A DNA stretch of 64,000 nt from Pseudomonas mandelii (lineage in GTDB: Bacteria; Pseudomonadota; Gammaproteobacteria; Pseudomonadales; Pseudomonadaceae): contig NZ_JAMYDU010000001.1 of the NCBI RefSeq assembly GCF_024138395.1, positions 620,001-684,000 on the forward strand. The letters are read 5' to 3'. Of the stretch, positions 10,113 to 19,334 are shown piece after piece (within the stretch, counting starts at the first letter, position 1; each line of letters starts with the position of its first letter). The translations under genes and the position numbers were made by a program. The notes under the pieces are model-generated. The model was given only the letters and a program-made list of their open reading frames with translations. It was not told where the DNA came from and did no database searches.

Positions 10113-11399
10113 TTAAGTACTTTTAATGAGTGAGCGACTGAGTGTGGTGAACCGCTCGGTGAGCGCCAGGCACACCCAAAAAATGGCGATCGAATGTGCG
10201 GGAATTGTCTGACTCGAGAAAGTCATGGCCAGAAAAAAAGCAACCAGAGCGGCCCCAACTTTGACTTGATAGCGGTCGACACGTTGATCAATCGCCAGTT
10301 TGCGGACAGCGGTCAAACTGCGCTTGATCACCAGAATTATGAATGCGAAGAAGACGATGAAACCGACGGCGCCCGTGTCATTGAGGATTGCCAGGGGCAA
10401 ATTGGATATCCACGCACTGCGATGATTCTCTGAACCGACCAGCTCTGGCGCAAAAGAATAGATTTCGCTGAAGCTGTAGATGCCATTTCCGAACAGGGGG
10501 TTTTCCAGAATGGAATTCGCAGCCAATGCCCACATGATAAAACGCGTCTTGACCGAGTGGGTCCTGCCAATCAACTCATAATCACCAAAGGAAGAAACAA
10601 TGAAATAGGACAAAAGCGATACAACCGCCACCAATAAAGCTGCCCCCAACAAGTACTTCACCAAGTCTCTATTCGTGTATTTCCTTGGATAACTCAAGCC
10701 GTGATATAGCCAGACAGAGATAATGTAGGAAACCCACGGCGCCCTTGAGAACGAAAAAAGCAGGGCGGTGTGCAAACCGATCACAAGCACCCACCACCAT
10801 AATTTTCGGTAATAACCCAACGCCAGCACCGTCAGGGTGATAAGCGAGACAAACACCCCGAATAGATTGGCCTCATAAATCCCGCCACGGATACGCGTCC
10901 CCCCACTCCCCTCCTGTAGCCAGTGAACGGCCAAATCAGGAAGCGGAAATTTCAACAGCGAGAGCACATAGATCACAGATAAAACCGGACCTGAAAACCA
11001 CGCCAACAATAGATAGGATCTAGACTTGAAAATTGTAAAGGGATTGGCCTTTAACCAAATCACTACATAATAAAACGAAGCCGCCAGGAGTAAGCCTGCA
11101 TACATCTTCAGGGACCAGGCCTCTACCGGCCCGGAAGCGGATGCGTAAAAAGCCAGCACAATCCATACAGTCAGAATCACCCCTGTTTTTGGCAAGCGCA
11201 GCGCGATATTCGAGCTGACCAATAACAGAACAGCGATAAAGAAAATAGGGGCGGCCAGTAACCTTTCCAGTGTCAGGTTATTGCCACCCAGCGACCATTC
11301 AATATTATTGAACACCACCGTGATGCCGATGATAACTGCCAGCACATAACGAGGATTGATGCTTGAGGATCTCAAGCTAGCGACACGCTGGTTCATCAT
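10113..11399 (-). CDS. wzy: O-antigen ligase/polymerase-type membrane protein (Wzy-like)
   Basis: A 428-residue integral membrane protein with about 10-12 hydrophobic helices. A polar periplasmic loop around residues 280-320 (NPLFGNGIYSFSEIYSFAPE, then ENHRSAWISNLPLAILND) has the GNG/GxH pattern of the Wzy_C/WaaL family. In a cluster with Wzx, Wzc and Wza it most likely polymerises lipid-linked repeat units in the periplasm. The start overlaps the preceding pyruvyl-transferase gene by four bases (ATGA); a second Met directly follows the first. A ligase rather than a polymerase cannot be excluded from sequence, but the context favours Wzy. Confidence 0.85.
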   Translation of the reverse strand: MMNQRVASLRSSSINPRYVLAVIIGITVVFNNIEWSLGGNNLTLERLLAAPIFFIAVLLLVSSNIALRLPKTGVILTVWIVLAFYASASGPVEAWSLKMYAGLLLAASFYYVVIWLKANPFTIFKSRSYLLLAWFSGPVLSVIYVLSLLKFPLPDLAVHWLQEGSGGTRIRGGIYEANLFGVFVSLITLTVLALGYYRKLWWWVLVIGLHTALLFSFSRAPWVSYIISVWLYHGLSYPRKYTNRDLVKYLLGAALLVAVVSLLSYFIVSSFGDYELIGRTHSVKTRFIMWALAANSILENPLFGNGIYSFSEIYSFAPELVGSENHRSAWISNLPLAILNDTGAVGFIVFFAFIILVIKRSLTAVRKLAIDQRVDRYQVKVGAALVAFFLAMTFSSQTIPAHSIAIFWVCLALTERFTTLSRSLIKST

Positions 11400-12529
11400 G
11401 AAAATTCAATTGGCTTTTTTACTATTTTGCTAGCAAGGGCTCCATCGAGATATTTCCAGGTCGCCTGCCTCAGTGCCTCCAACTGCTGATGACTGTGCGT
11501 AAAATCGAGGGGTTTTTCGACCACCGAGTTGACGTCACGCAAGCAAGTTACCAGACGATCGGTCAAACCGACTTTATCCAGAAGCCCCTTGATTCTATTC
11601 AATCCGCTTTCCGGCAATGCGGTAACAAACGGAATCCCAAAGTTCAAGGCAAAGGCGGTGCCATGGAATGAATTAGTGATCACGAAGGACGCATTGGCGA
11701 ACAACGAAACATAATCCACCGGACTGGCATCCATTATATGCTGATCGCTTTTGTAGCCTAGGAACGGGTCTTGATCGATCGCTACAACTCGTAGCCCAAG
11801 AACGGTCCTTATTCTGTTGATGGTCTCCCGGACCAAGGTGTCTTTCTTCAGGGTATAAACAAGAATGTATTTATCAGCGCTGCCTGACCCTTGACTGGAA
11901 AGCTGCAGGCTCTGCATCCACTCTTGCTTGTTAAGCATCAAGGTAGGATCCAGGGTGTGATCGATTTTTTGGTTGCCCAGCATGCTGCGCAGGTTTCGCG
12001 CTGTGTCTTCTTCCCGGACGGAAATGCTGTCAAAGGTCGACAATGCCTTTCTGACCTTGAGCTCTTCCTCGTCGGAATAGCGGTAGGAGCCCGCACTTGA
12101 GGAGAATGAAATTTTCTTTTTTGCTCGGGAAAACGCCAGCATATAGTTCAAATCCAGCTCACCCGTAATCATCGGGTTCCATATCTGATCGCTGCCACAC
12201 ACCACACAGTCAAAGTCACTGGACAAGGTTTGCAGCGCTTGCAAATCCGGGCATGCGGGGGTCAGGTTGTAATGAGCCCGCATAAACTCTCTGAATTTCG
12301 CGATCAACCTTCTGCGAGGAATGATTCGAAAGAAATCCTTGCCGGCTCTGAAAATACTGCGTGGATTACTGTCTACCCGAATCAGTTTTAATGTGTTTTC
12401 CAGCTCTTTACTTTTGTAATCGATGATATTGACGTCGCCATATTTCGATAGCACGTTCTGGCTGGCGAGTGCTTGTAAGGTTCCGCCATAGCTGTTGGCG
12501 TGATGTATGGTAATCAATGCAATTTTCAA
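11396..12529 (-). CDS. Polysaccharide pyruvyl transferase family protein
   Basis: The 377-residue protein starts MKIALITIHHANSYGGTLQ, typical of the PS_pyruv_trans family, and contains VVCGSDQIWNPMI near residue 120, DPTLML near residue 200 and the family block FVITNSFHGTAFALNFGIPF near residue 285. Such enzymes attach a pyruvate ketal from phosphoenolpyruvate to a sugar of a surface polymer, adding negative charge. The gene lies between the nitroreductase-like gene and the polymerase in the same operon. The pairing with a nitroreductase is discussed in the findings. Substrate sugar unknown. Confidence 0.88.
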   Translation of the reverse strand: MKIALITIHHANSYGGTLQALASQNVLSKYGDVNIIDYKSKELENTLKLIRVDSNPRSIFRAGKDFFRIIPRRRLIAKFREFMRAHYNLTPACPDLQALQTLSSDFDCVVCGSDQIWNPMITGELDLNYMLAFSRAKKKISFSSSAGSYRYSDEEELKVRKALSTFDSISVREEDTARNLRSMLGNQKIDHTLDPTLMLNKQEWMQSLQLSSQGSGSADKYILVYTLKKDTLVRETINRIRTVLGLRVVAIDQDPFLGYKSDQHIMDASPVDYVSLFANASFVITNSFHGTAFALNFGIPFVTALPESGLNRIKGLLDKVGLTDRLVTCLRDVNSVVEKPLDFTHSHQQLEALRQATWKYLDGALASKIVKKPIEFS

Positions 12530-12561
12530 GGTGCTGAGTCCTTTGCGACCAAGGGTGAGAC

Positions 12562-13545
12562 TTACTGACCGGACAGCTTGGTATACACTTCACTGATGGG
12601 GCGACGCGAAGAAGCACAGACGGTGTTCTGCTCGTTCGGATAACCTATCGCCAACATCATCATCACCGTGTGCTGCGGACTTATCTTGATCACCTTGCGG
12701 AACTTGATGTCCGCCCTCCCCGATTGACTCCAGTTCAAGCAGCAGGAGGCAATACCTATTGAATGTAATGCCAGAATCAACGACATGGAAAACATCCCGC
12801 CGTCGATCCAGTGTTGGTAGCGTTCTCGTGGGGAAACGAAAGCCCGCAGGTCGGTGGTTATAATCAGCAATTCTTTTATTTTGTGGCCGAAACCCCGATT
12901 ACCATCTTGAAAAGCAAGGGCTTGTTGCGCCAACTCGCCCTCCAGATGATAAACATGCCACGATTGTCTGTTACAGGCCGAAGGTGACTTCATGGCCATC
13001 TCCAGCGCTCTGCTTAATGCTTCGGCACTTATTTTTTCGTCGGAGAACTCCCGCAGCGAGTACCTGGACATGAAGAAGTTTTCTGGAACGGCCAGTCGCC
13101 CTTTATCGAACGCTGTCTTGTCGTGGTTAATGGCCCCACTGTTGTCATAAAACGGAATTGACCGATTGCTCAGGCTCTCGACTTTAACCAGGCGCTTTAT
13201 AAGCGCGGCGGTTTTTTCTGGCTGGTGGGTTATTTCCGCTTCAGCAAATTTCTTTAATACCGTGATCGCCACCATGTCGTGATAGCCCGTGCCATTGAGC
13301 GTAAATGACTGCTCCAGTGCCTTGATAAGTGCATTGGCCCCTGCCCATCCAGACCCCGGCTTGCGGTTGGTAAAACTCAGGCTCTTTTCCAGGGTGTGGT
13401 ACACCTTGACCATGTAATAATTCCGGGTTTCTACCGAATTGAGTGAAGATCGCCATCCGGCGTACCTGATATATCGACCCAAGTCATATAAAAAGCCAAA
13501 CCCAGCCAATACTGTCCGGGCATAAATTTTTGCGGTATCAATCAT
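12562..13545 (-). CDS. Nitroreductase-family protein in polysaccharide operon
   Basis: This 327-residue protein has a unique N-terminal part of about 160 residues with YYMVKVYHTLEKSLSF. The second half is a nitroreductase (FMN-binding) fold: RYSLREFSDEKISAEALSRAL, then MKSPSACNRQSWHVYH, with the Arg-Ser-Arg-like FMN contact region, and MMMLAIGYPNEQN near the C-terminus. It follows wzx by 38 bases and precedes the pyruvyl transferase by 32 bases. Nitroreductase-fold proteins occasionally sit in surface-glycan loci, where their role is not known; reduction of a sugar or lipid intermediate is only a guess. Its base composition is AT-richer than the genome norm. Confidence 0.83.
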   Translation of the reverse strand: MIDTAKIYARTVLAGFGFLYDLGRYIRYAGWRSSLNSVETRNYYMVKVYHTLEKSLSFTNRKPGSGWAGANALIKALEQSFTLNGTGYHDMVAITVLKKFAEAEITHQPEKTAALIKRLVKVESLSNRSIPFYDNSGAINHDKTAFDKGRLAVPENFFMSRYSLREFSDEKISAEALSRALEMAMKSPSACNRQSWHVYHLEGELAQQALAFQDGNRGFGHKIKELLIITTDLRAFVSPRERYQHWIDGGMFSMSLILALHSIGIASCCLNWSQSGRADIKFRKVIKISPQHTVMMMLAIGYPNEQNTVCASSRRPISEVYTKLSGQ

Positions 13546-13583
13546 GAGAATTCATCTCCCGGCTGTCGGTGTTCATAAATAAT

Positions 13584-14897
13584 TTAGGCATGGGGAGCAG
13601 CACCTGCTAACGAAACTTTATTCTTGAAAACCAACCGTTGGGCGCCATAAAAATATAACGACAACAGCAACAAATTACTGATAACGGTCGCTACCGCGGC
13701 ACCCTGCAAGTCAAAGCGAGGAATTAAGACCAGGTTAAGCACTACATTGATGACCGCGACCACGGCCATGTATTTAACTTTCACTTTCATGTGTTCCTGG
13801 GTCACCAATGTGGCACCAGCACTGAATGCCAGAAAAATGATTGGGGCCGACAGCGAAAGAATTTTCAGGATCGACGCAGCGTCTTGATAAGCCTCACCAA
13901 ACAGCAGCGGTACTGCCCAATCCGCACAGACCAGAATCGCCAGCATGGCCAGCGTTCCCAGCAGTAGCATCAACCAGTTGCCCTTTCGGTATATCTGATA
14001 AAACATGTCGCGGTCATGGTTCGCCCAGCGGTGCATCTTGGGCAGCAAAAACCGCTGATAAATCACGCTGGGCAACAAATACACGGCGGTCATGATGGTG
14101 AACGCAACGCTATAGATACCGGCGGCGCTATTACTTGAGAGATGTTTAAGCAAGATAATATTGCTTTGAAAATAAATCAGATGCGAGAACGCTGCGACGC
14201 CAAATGGCCAACTGGCGCCGGCAACACTTAACATGCTCGGTCTCACTGCCAGGGCCTTGAATTCAGCGGTCAGTTCGTGGCCCTTCAGGATCAACTTCCC
14301 ATTTGTCATCTGCAACAGCTGGGGAACGGCCAACAAAAAAAACAACACGGCAATGGCCGAAAAAAAGGCGGCGTAGTATTCCGTGGCTATCGGTGTGGCG
14401 CTCATGACCGCCGTGACGAAGACCATCGAGCAACGAAGAAAATGCGGCAAAAACTGCCAAAGTGCCAAGTGCAGATATTTTTCTTCAAGTTGAAGTTTGC
14501 TGCTCACTAGTTCTACTGACAGCTGCCCCAGTATGTACAGAGAGAGAATCAACAGCAGATTCTGCGTTAACCGGTCATGGCTGGAATAAAGCGCCCACGC
14601 CACAATGGAGCAGATGAGAAATAAAGTACTTAAAGCGATGAACTGGAACGAAGGTTTCAACCAGCGTTTCGCCGCCCATCCCTCTTGACCAAAAGCCTTT
14701 AGCCAGTACTGCGATATCCCGAAACCCGCCAAGGGCGCGAGTAGTGTAATGGTGGTAAGTGCTGACGAAAAAGCACCGAAGTCATTGCTGCCCAACTTTC
14801 TCGCCAGGAAGACCTGAGTGAGAAAGGCGAACCCGGCTCCCGCCAGGGAACCGACCCAGAGGAGCGAGATAGCCTTGAACGCTGTGGTTTTATTCAT
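13584..14897 (-). CDS. wzx: Wzx-type oligosaccharide flippase
   Basis: A 437-residue polytopic membrane protein with about 12-14 helices, opening KAISLLWVGSLAGAGFAFLTQVFLARKLGSNDFGAFSSA, which is the standard beginning of the polysaccharide_synt/MurJ-like flippase fold. It should flip undecaprenyl-linked repeat units to the periplasm for Wzy. The start is uncertain: ATG 14897 has a weak AGG, ATG 14909 has none, and a TTG at 14915 is also in frame. All lie directly behind the ops element at 14918-14928. Poor ribosome binding fits an RfaH-dependent gene, because in E. coli RfaH also recruits ribosomes. It is the first gene of the long minus-strand operon. Confidence 0.9.
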   Translation of the reverse strand: MNKTTAFKAISLLWVGSLAGAGFAFLTQVFLARKLGSNDFGAFSSALTTITLLAPLAGFGISQYWLKAFGQEGWAAKRWLKPSFQFIALSTLFLICSIVAWALYSSHDRLTQNLLLILSLYILGQLSVELVSSKLQLEEKYLHLALWQFLPHFLRCSMVFVTAVMSATPIATEYYAAFFSAIAVLFFLLAVPQLLQMTNGKLILKGHELTAEFKALAVRPSMLSVAGASWPFGVAAFSHLIYFQSNIILLKHLSSNSAAGIYSVAFTIMTAVYLLPSVIYQRFLLPKMHRWANHDRDMFYQIYRKGNWLMLLLGTLAMLAILVCADWAVPLLFGEAYQDAASILKILSLSAPIIFLAFSAGATLVTQEHMKVKVKYMAVVAVINVVLNLVLIPRFDLQGAAVATVISNLLLLSLYFYGAQRLVFKNKVSLAGAAPHA

Positions 14898-14917
14898 TTG
14901 ACCTGTCATTCTCAATC

Positions 14918-14928
14918 ACGCTACCGCC
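14918..14928 (-). promoter_or_regulatory. ops (JUMPstart core) element for RfaH upstream of wzx
   Basis: On the minus strand the sequence reads GGCGGTAGCGT, an exact match to the ops core (GGCGGTAG, then two bases and T) known from RfaH-controlled operons of enterobacteria. It ends 20 bases before ATG 14897, in the leader between wzc and wzx, exactly where RfaH-type control would be expected. An rfaH gene is encoded about 5 kb away (19778-20284). No clear promoter is visible between wzc and the element, so the transcript may come from the wzb-wzc promoter or from one I cannot recognise. Confidence 0.8.
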
Positions 14929-15093
14929 CCAGGATTTTTCGTCATCTTCCTCAGGACGTGGTGTTTCCATGAAATATCGGTTTGATCATGCCTATTGGCT
15001 AATGATCCGGCGCAGCAATAAACGATAGAAACTCAATAGCAACAGCAATACCGTCAAGGATCCGAACTTATGACGCGACCTGTTTAATACTCG

Positions 15094-17322
15094 TCAATTT
15101 TTGTCGGATGTGTAGGCATAGTGGTAATAACCATAATCACTGTAGCCATATTTATTGGAGGCTTTTTTCTCCACACCGTTAAAAATCGCACCTTTAATGA
15201 CAACACCATTCTGGGAGAACCGGCGGACCGTCAACTCGATTTCTTTCGCCGGATTCAGGCCATAGCGCGTCACAATCAGGTTAGTCCCGGACAAGCGTCC
15301 GACGATCGCTGCGTCTGTCACCGCCAGCAGTGGTGGCGTATCGAGAATAACCAGATCATATAGCTCGCTCGCCTGCTCCAGCAGCGCGCTGAAATTGGCA
15401 TGCATCAATAACTCGGAAGGGTTGGGCGGGATCTGGCCTCGACTGACAAAATCGAAGTTGTCGATTTTGGTCTTATGGATAGCGGTGGTTACATCGCAGC
15501 GCCGGGCCAGGATATCGGAGAGCCCGTTGTCTGAAGAAACACCTAACACTTTGTGCAAATAGCCCTTGCGCATGTCGACGTCGATCAACAATACCCGCAG
15601 TCCGGTTTGTGCTATCACCACCGCGAGGTTGACCGACACAAACGTTTTACCCACCTGAGGGCTGGGCCCGGAAATCATCAGGCGATTATTGTCGGCCTCA
15701 TGCATGGCGAAGTGCAGACTGGTCCGCAAACTACGCAATGCCTCGACTGCCAGATCGGTGGGATGAGTGACAGCCAGCAAGGTAGAACCTGCACCGGAAC
15801 GCCCTCGTCCGCGGGAGACTTTGTCTTCTTCGGTTTTCTGCAGAATGCTGTAAGGAATCGACGCATAGACCGGCAACCCAAGTTGCTCGATGGCTTCCGG
15901 ACTTTCCAGCCCTCGGTTCAGCGCCTTGCGCACCAGCACCAGGGCCACCGCCAGGAAGCCACCAAGAAGGGTGGCGACCAATACAATCAAGGCTTTTTTC
16001 GGCTTGACCGGTTTGAGAAAATTGACGTCCGCGGTGTCGATTAGGCGTACGTTACCCACGGTCCCCGCGCGCATCACATCCAGTTCCTGAGACTTGTTCA
16101 GCAGTTGGGTATAAATGGCCGTACCGACTTCTACATCCCGGGTAAGGCTCAGCAGTTCTTGCTGGGTGGAGGGAAGGCTTTCCACCTTGGTCGCCAAACT
16201 TTTCTGCTTGCTGCTCAACTCGCCGATCTGGGTCAACAGTGCGCGATAGGCAGGATGTTGGCGGGTGAACTTGCGGTCCATCTCGGCTTGCTGCAACTTC
16301 AATTCGGAGATGCTGGTATCGAGCCCGACAATCTGGTCGAGTATGGCTTTGGTTTCCAGCGTGATGTCCACGGACTTGCTGCGCGTCTGGTATTCATTCA
16401 AGGCATTCCCGGCTTTTTCCAGGTCCTTCTTGACTTCAGGAAGTTGCTCTTTGAGAAACGCCAGGCTTTGCGCAGCCTCAGCTGAAGTGCGCTCCACGTT
16501 TTGCCGCACATAGATAGCGGCAATTTCGTTGAGTATGTTAATGGCCTCATCCGGATCTGTACTTTCCAGTGCCAGACCGATCATGCCCGAGTCTTTTCCG
16601 CGCTCGGCTACACCCAGAGCCTCTTGATAGTCGAGGATACTGGTCAGGCGAGAATTGCGGATGATTCTGAAGCGGGTTCCAGGATTGGCGTGCATTTCCT
16701 CTATCTGAAAAGCAACGCCATTTTGCTCGAAAAGTTGTCCCGCCTGGCTGGCTGCCAATAGGTTGTCGTCTTCATCCACCAGGGTGTAATGACCATTTTC
16801 ACCCGTGGTCAGGGTCAACTTCTTGCCCAGCTGCGAGTCGGGAAGATCCAGTTTGAATATCTTCAGCGACTCCCCTCCCCAGGCGAAACTGTTCAATCCC
16901 AGTAAGGGATCGGCTATTTCACCGGGATTATTACTCTGGAATCGTCGCGCCAGAAACTCACCCACCACCGGGAAGTACATCGGTTGTATGACAATATCAA
17001 GTTTCAAGTTGTCGACAGTTTTGCCAATCACGGCGCGAGACTGGATCAACTCAATCTCGGTGGCCGAAGGAGACTCCTTGCCCAGCATGCTGCCGATGTC
17101 CGAGAAGCCCAGCAAATCGTTCTTTTTCGCTTCGACCTGCAACAGCGCATTCGCCTGGAATACCGGGGTCGCCAGCACCGCATACGCGGCCCCGGCCACC
17201 ATGAAGGCGCCGGTCACCGCGGCAATCAGCCATTTATGGTCGATGAGTGTTCCAAACAAGCCGAGAAGATCAATCTCGTCATTGTTGTCGTCCCGCACGT
17301 TGACTACCGGTGCTTGCTGCAT
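15094..17322 (-). CDS. wzc: Wzc-type tyrosine autokinase, polysaccharide co-polymerase
   Basis: The 742-residue inner-membrane protein has a Wzz domain. Its first membrane helix is at about 31-51, a long periplasmic coiled-coil part at 260-420 carries EVGTAIYTQLLNKSQELDV, and the second helix is at about 444-464. The cytoplasmic kinase follows: Walker A SGPSPQVGKTFVSVN near residues 551-565, Walker A-prime LRVLLIDVDMRKG, and Walker B LYDLVILDTPPLLAVTDA. The C-terminus has the tyrosine cluster YGYSDYGYYHYAYTSDKN, the site of autophosphorylation. It sets polymer length and couples to the Wza-like exporter. The partner phosphatase Wzb lies 45 bases upstream. Confidence 0.96.
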   Translation of the reverse strand: MQQAPVVNVRDDNNDEIDLLGLFGTLIDHKWLIAAVTGAFMVAGAAYAVLATPVFQANALLQVEAKKNDLLGFSDIGSMLGKESPSATEIELIQSRAVIGKTVDNLKLDIVIQPMYFPVVGEFLARRFQSNNPGEIADPLLGLNSFAWGGESLKIFKLDLPDSQLGKKLTLTTGENGHYTLVDEDDNLLAASQAGQLFEQNGVAFQIEEMHANPGTRFRIIRNSRLTSILDYQEALGVAERGKDSGMIGLALESTDPDEAINILNEIAAIYVRQNVERTSAEAAQSLAFLKEQLPEVKKDLEKAGNALNEYQTRSKSVDITLETKAILDQIVGLDTSISELKLQQAEMDRKFTRQHPAYRALLTQIGELSSKQKSLATKVESLPSTQQELLSLTRDVEVGTAIYTQLLNKSQELDVMRAGTVGNVRLIDTADVNFLKPVKPKKALIVLVATLLGGFLAVALVLVRKALNRGLESPEAIEQLGLPVYASIPYSILQKTEEDKVSRGRGRSGAGSTLLAVTHPTDLAVEALRSLRTSLHFAMHEADNNRLMISGPSPQVGKTFVSVNLAVVIAQTGLRVLLIDVDMRKGYLHKVLGVSSDNGLSDILARRCDVTTAIHKTKIDNFDFVSRGQIPPNPSELLMHANFSALLEQASELYDLVILDTPPLLAVTDAAIVGRLSGTNLIVTRYGLNPAKEIELTVRRFSQNGVVIKGAIFNGVEKKASNKYGYSDYGYYHYAYTSDKN

Positions 17323-17367
17323 AAGTCGGATTCTTTGCCTTGATTACGATTCAAAAAGGAGTGGCCA

Positions 17368-17808
17368 TCAGCGCGCCAGGCGCTGTGCCCATGCGAGTAC
17401 GGCTTCTTCGATCAACGCATAAGCGTGCACAAAAGCAGGTTTGCCTTGGCGGAAGGGGTCGCTGATTTCACGATCGTCTTGCCATTTGCCCAGTAGCAAC
17501 ACTTTGCCTCGCGCTTCGGGGGCAATGTTGAGCACGCCGCTGACATGCCGTCGCTCCATGACCAGAATCAAGTCCGCCTCGCTGACGGCTTGAGGCGTAA
17601 GTTGGACGGCCTCGTGCTCATCGGGCAGATGACCATGCTCCTTGAGTACGGCGTGTGCCGTCGGCTCGATGGGCTTGCCCGCCAAGGCAGCGAGGCCGGC
17701 CGAGCTGACCTCGATATCGGAATGGACGAGTGCCCCGCGCAGCAAATGCTCCGCGGTGGGACTGCGGCATATATTGCCGACGCAGACAATCAAAACCCTT
17801 TTAAGCAA
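17368..17808 (-). CDS. wzb: Low-molecular-weight protein-tyrosine phosphatase (Wzb-like)
   Basis: The enzyme removes phosphate from the Wzc tyrosine cluster. The catalytic P-loop CVGNICRS (Cys-x5-Arg) is near residue 9, DLILVMERRH in the middle, and the general-acid region WQDDREISDPFRQG near the C-terminus. I prefer the TTG start at 17808 (LLKRVLIVCVGN), because GGGGA lies eight bases before it and the resulting 146 residues match the family. An in-frame ATG at 17862 would add 18 residues but has no good ribosome binding site. It is the first gene of the wzb-wzc pair. Confidence 0.93.
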   Translation of the reverse strand: MLKRVLIVCVGNICRSPTAEHLLRGALVHSDIEVSSAGLAALAGKPIEPTAHAVLKEHGHLPDEHEAVQLTPQAVSEADLILVMERRHVSGVLNIAPEARGKVLLLGKWQDDREISDPFRQGKPAFVHAYALIEEAVLAWAQRLAR

Positions 17809-18439
17809 GATAACATTCCCCGTCTTGTCAACATTGGCGGTGACATAGCACTTGCCGAACATAGAGCTTTAAACTACGAATGAGTTCGGGTATTCATATT
17901 CCCGGTAACTGCAGCTGAAACTTTAGAACAATCAGTGCGTATTTATTACCATGACGTTTGAACAGCCCCCAACTTTTTCTTCAGACAAAAAATAACATTT
18001 CGCTCTTTGAGCGCTGAAAATAACAGATCAGAGATTTATCCAGACAATTTCTAACAATTGCGGTTTTCCCGCGACTCTTCAATCTAAATTACACCGAAAT
18101 AGCGAATAGCTAATATATAGCCGATCCGTTAGTGCATTGCCAGGGCGTCGAACATTTGGTTAGAAGTTGGGTAAGAGATACCTTGGGCAATAACTTTGTT
18201 TACAGTGGGTTGAGTCACAAGCATGCCGTGGAACAACAGACATGCTCGCCGGCCCTCTCGATCTTCCCTCTGCCTGCGCCTGGTGCGAAACATAGCGTAC
18301 TGAGCGTTGCGAACATTTTTCTCGAGTGATCGGGCCATTTAGAGCCCGCACTCTCCAGAGTTGCCGGTTCCAACAATCTGAGTCGAACCTTTCCTACTGC
18401 CATTAGCCATTCCATCTGTCTACTTTCAAGGACGCTTCC
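17809..18439. other. Long divergent intergenic region between wzb and galU
   Basis: This 631-base region lies between two divergent transcription units. The left half (about 17880-18125) is AT-rich and probably contains the promoter(s) for wzb-wzc. The right half has several short reading frames on both strands without ribosome binding sites or recognisable products. I see no ops element and no clear sigma-70 pair. Its length and AT-richness make it a likely site for regulator binding. Confidence 0.55.
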
Positions 18440-19273
18440 ATGATTCGTAAATGCCTATTCCCCGCTGCCGGCTATGGGACCCGCTTTTTGCCCGCCACCA
18501 AGGCCATGCCGAAGGAGATGCTGCCGATCGTCAATAAGCCGCTGATCCAGTACGCGGTAGAGGAAGCGCGCGACGCCGGTCTGCAACATATGGCCATTGT
18601 CACTGGTCGGGGCAAGCGAGCGCTGGAGGATCATTTCGATGTCAGCTTTGAGCTCGAACACCAGATTCGCGGCACTGATAAGGAGCGATTCCTGGAAGGC
18701 ACTCGCGAGCTGATCGATACCTGTACTTTTTCCTATACTCGCCAAGTGGAGATGAAAGGCCTGGGTCACGCCATTCTCAGCGGCCGTTCGTTGATCGGTG
18801 ATGAACCATTCGCCGTGGTGCTGGCCGATGACCTGTGCTTGAACCTGGAGGGCGATGGCGTGCTGGCGCAGATGCTCAAGCTCTACGAGCAATTCCGCTG
18901 CTCGATCGTGGCGATCCAGGAAGTGCCGCGTGAGCAGACTCAAAAGTACGGCGTGATTGCCGGCGAGCTGATTCGCGAGGGTATTTACCGGGTCAACAGC
19001 ATGGTTGAAAAGCCTCGCCCGGAAGACGCCCCGTCCAACCTGGCCATTATCGGTCGGTACATTCTGACCCCCGATATCTTTGACCTGATCGCTGACACAG
19101 AGCCTGGCAAGGGCGGTGAAATCCAGATCACCGATGCATTAATGAAACAGGCCCAGAACGGCTGCGTGCTGGCTTACCAATTCAAGGGTCGACGCTTCGA
19201 TTGCGGCGGCGCCGAAGGTTACATCGAAGCCACCAACTACTGTTTCGAGCACCTGCATCAGAACACCTTGTGA
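18440..19273 (+). CDS. galU: UTP-glucose-1-phosphate uridylyltransferase GalU
   Basis: The 277-residue enzyme makes UDP-glucose, the precursor for exopolysaccharide, LPS and other glycans. It begins with the nucleotidyltransferase signature FPAAGYGTRFLPATKAMPKE and has the GalU blocks AVEEARDAGLQHMAIVTGRG, VVLADDLCLN, YRVNSMVEKPRPEDAPSNLA and GGEIQITDAL. Length is typical. An AAGGA lies eight bases before the ATG. It is the first gene of the plus-strand unit galU, phosphomannomutase-like domain, rfaH. Confidence 0.97.
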   Translation: MIRKCLFPAAGYGTRFLPATKAMPKEMLPIVNKPLIQYAVEEARDAGLQHMAIVTGRGKRALEDHFDVSFELEHQIRGTDKERFLEGTRELIDTCTFSYTRQVEMKGLGHAILSGRSLIGDEPFAVVLADDLCLNLEGDGVLAQMLKLYEQFRCSIVAIQEVPREQTQKYGVIAGELIREGIYRVNSMVEKPRPEDAPSNLAIIGRYILTPDIFDLIADTEPGKGGEIQITDALMKQAQNGCVLAYQFKGRRFDCGGAEGYIEATNYCFEHLHQNTL

Positions 19274-19334
19274 CAGCGCTGATCCCTGACAAACGTGTGC
19301 GTTATCGAATCGATTTTTTGGTCTTTATTACCCT

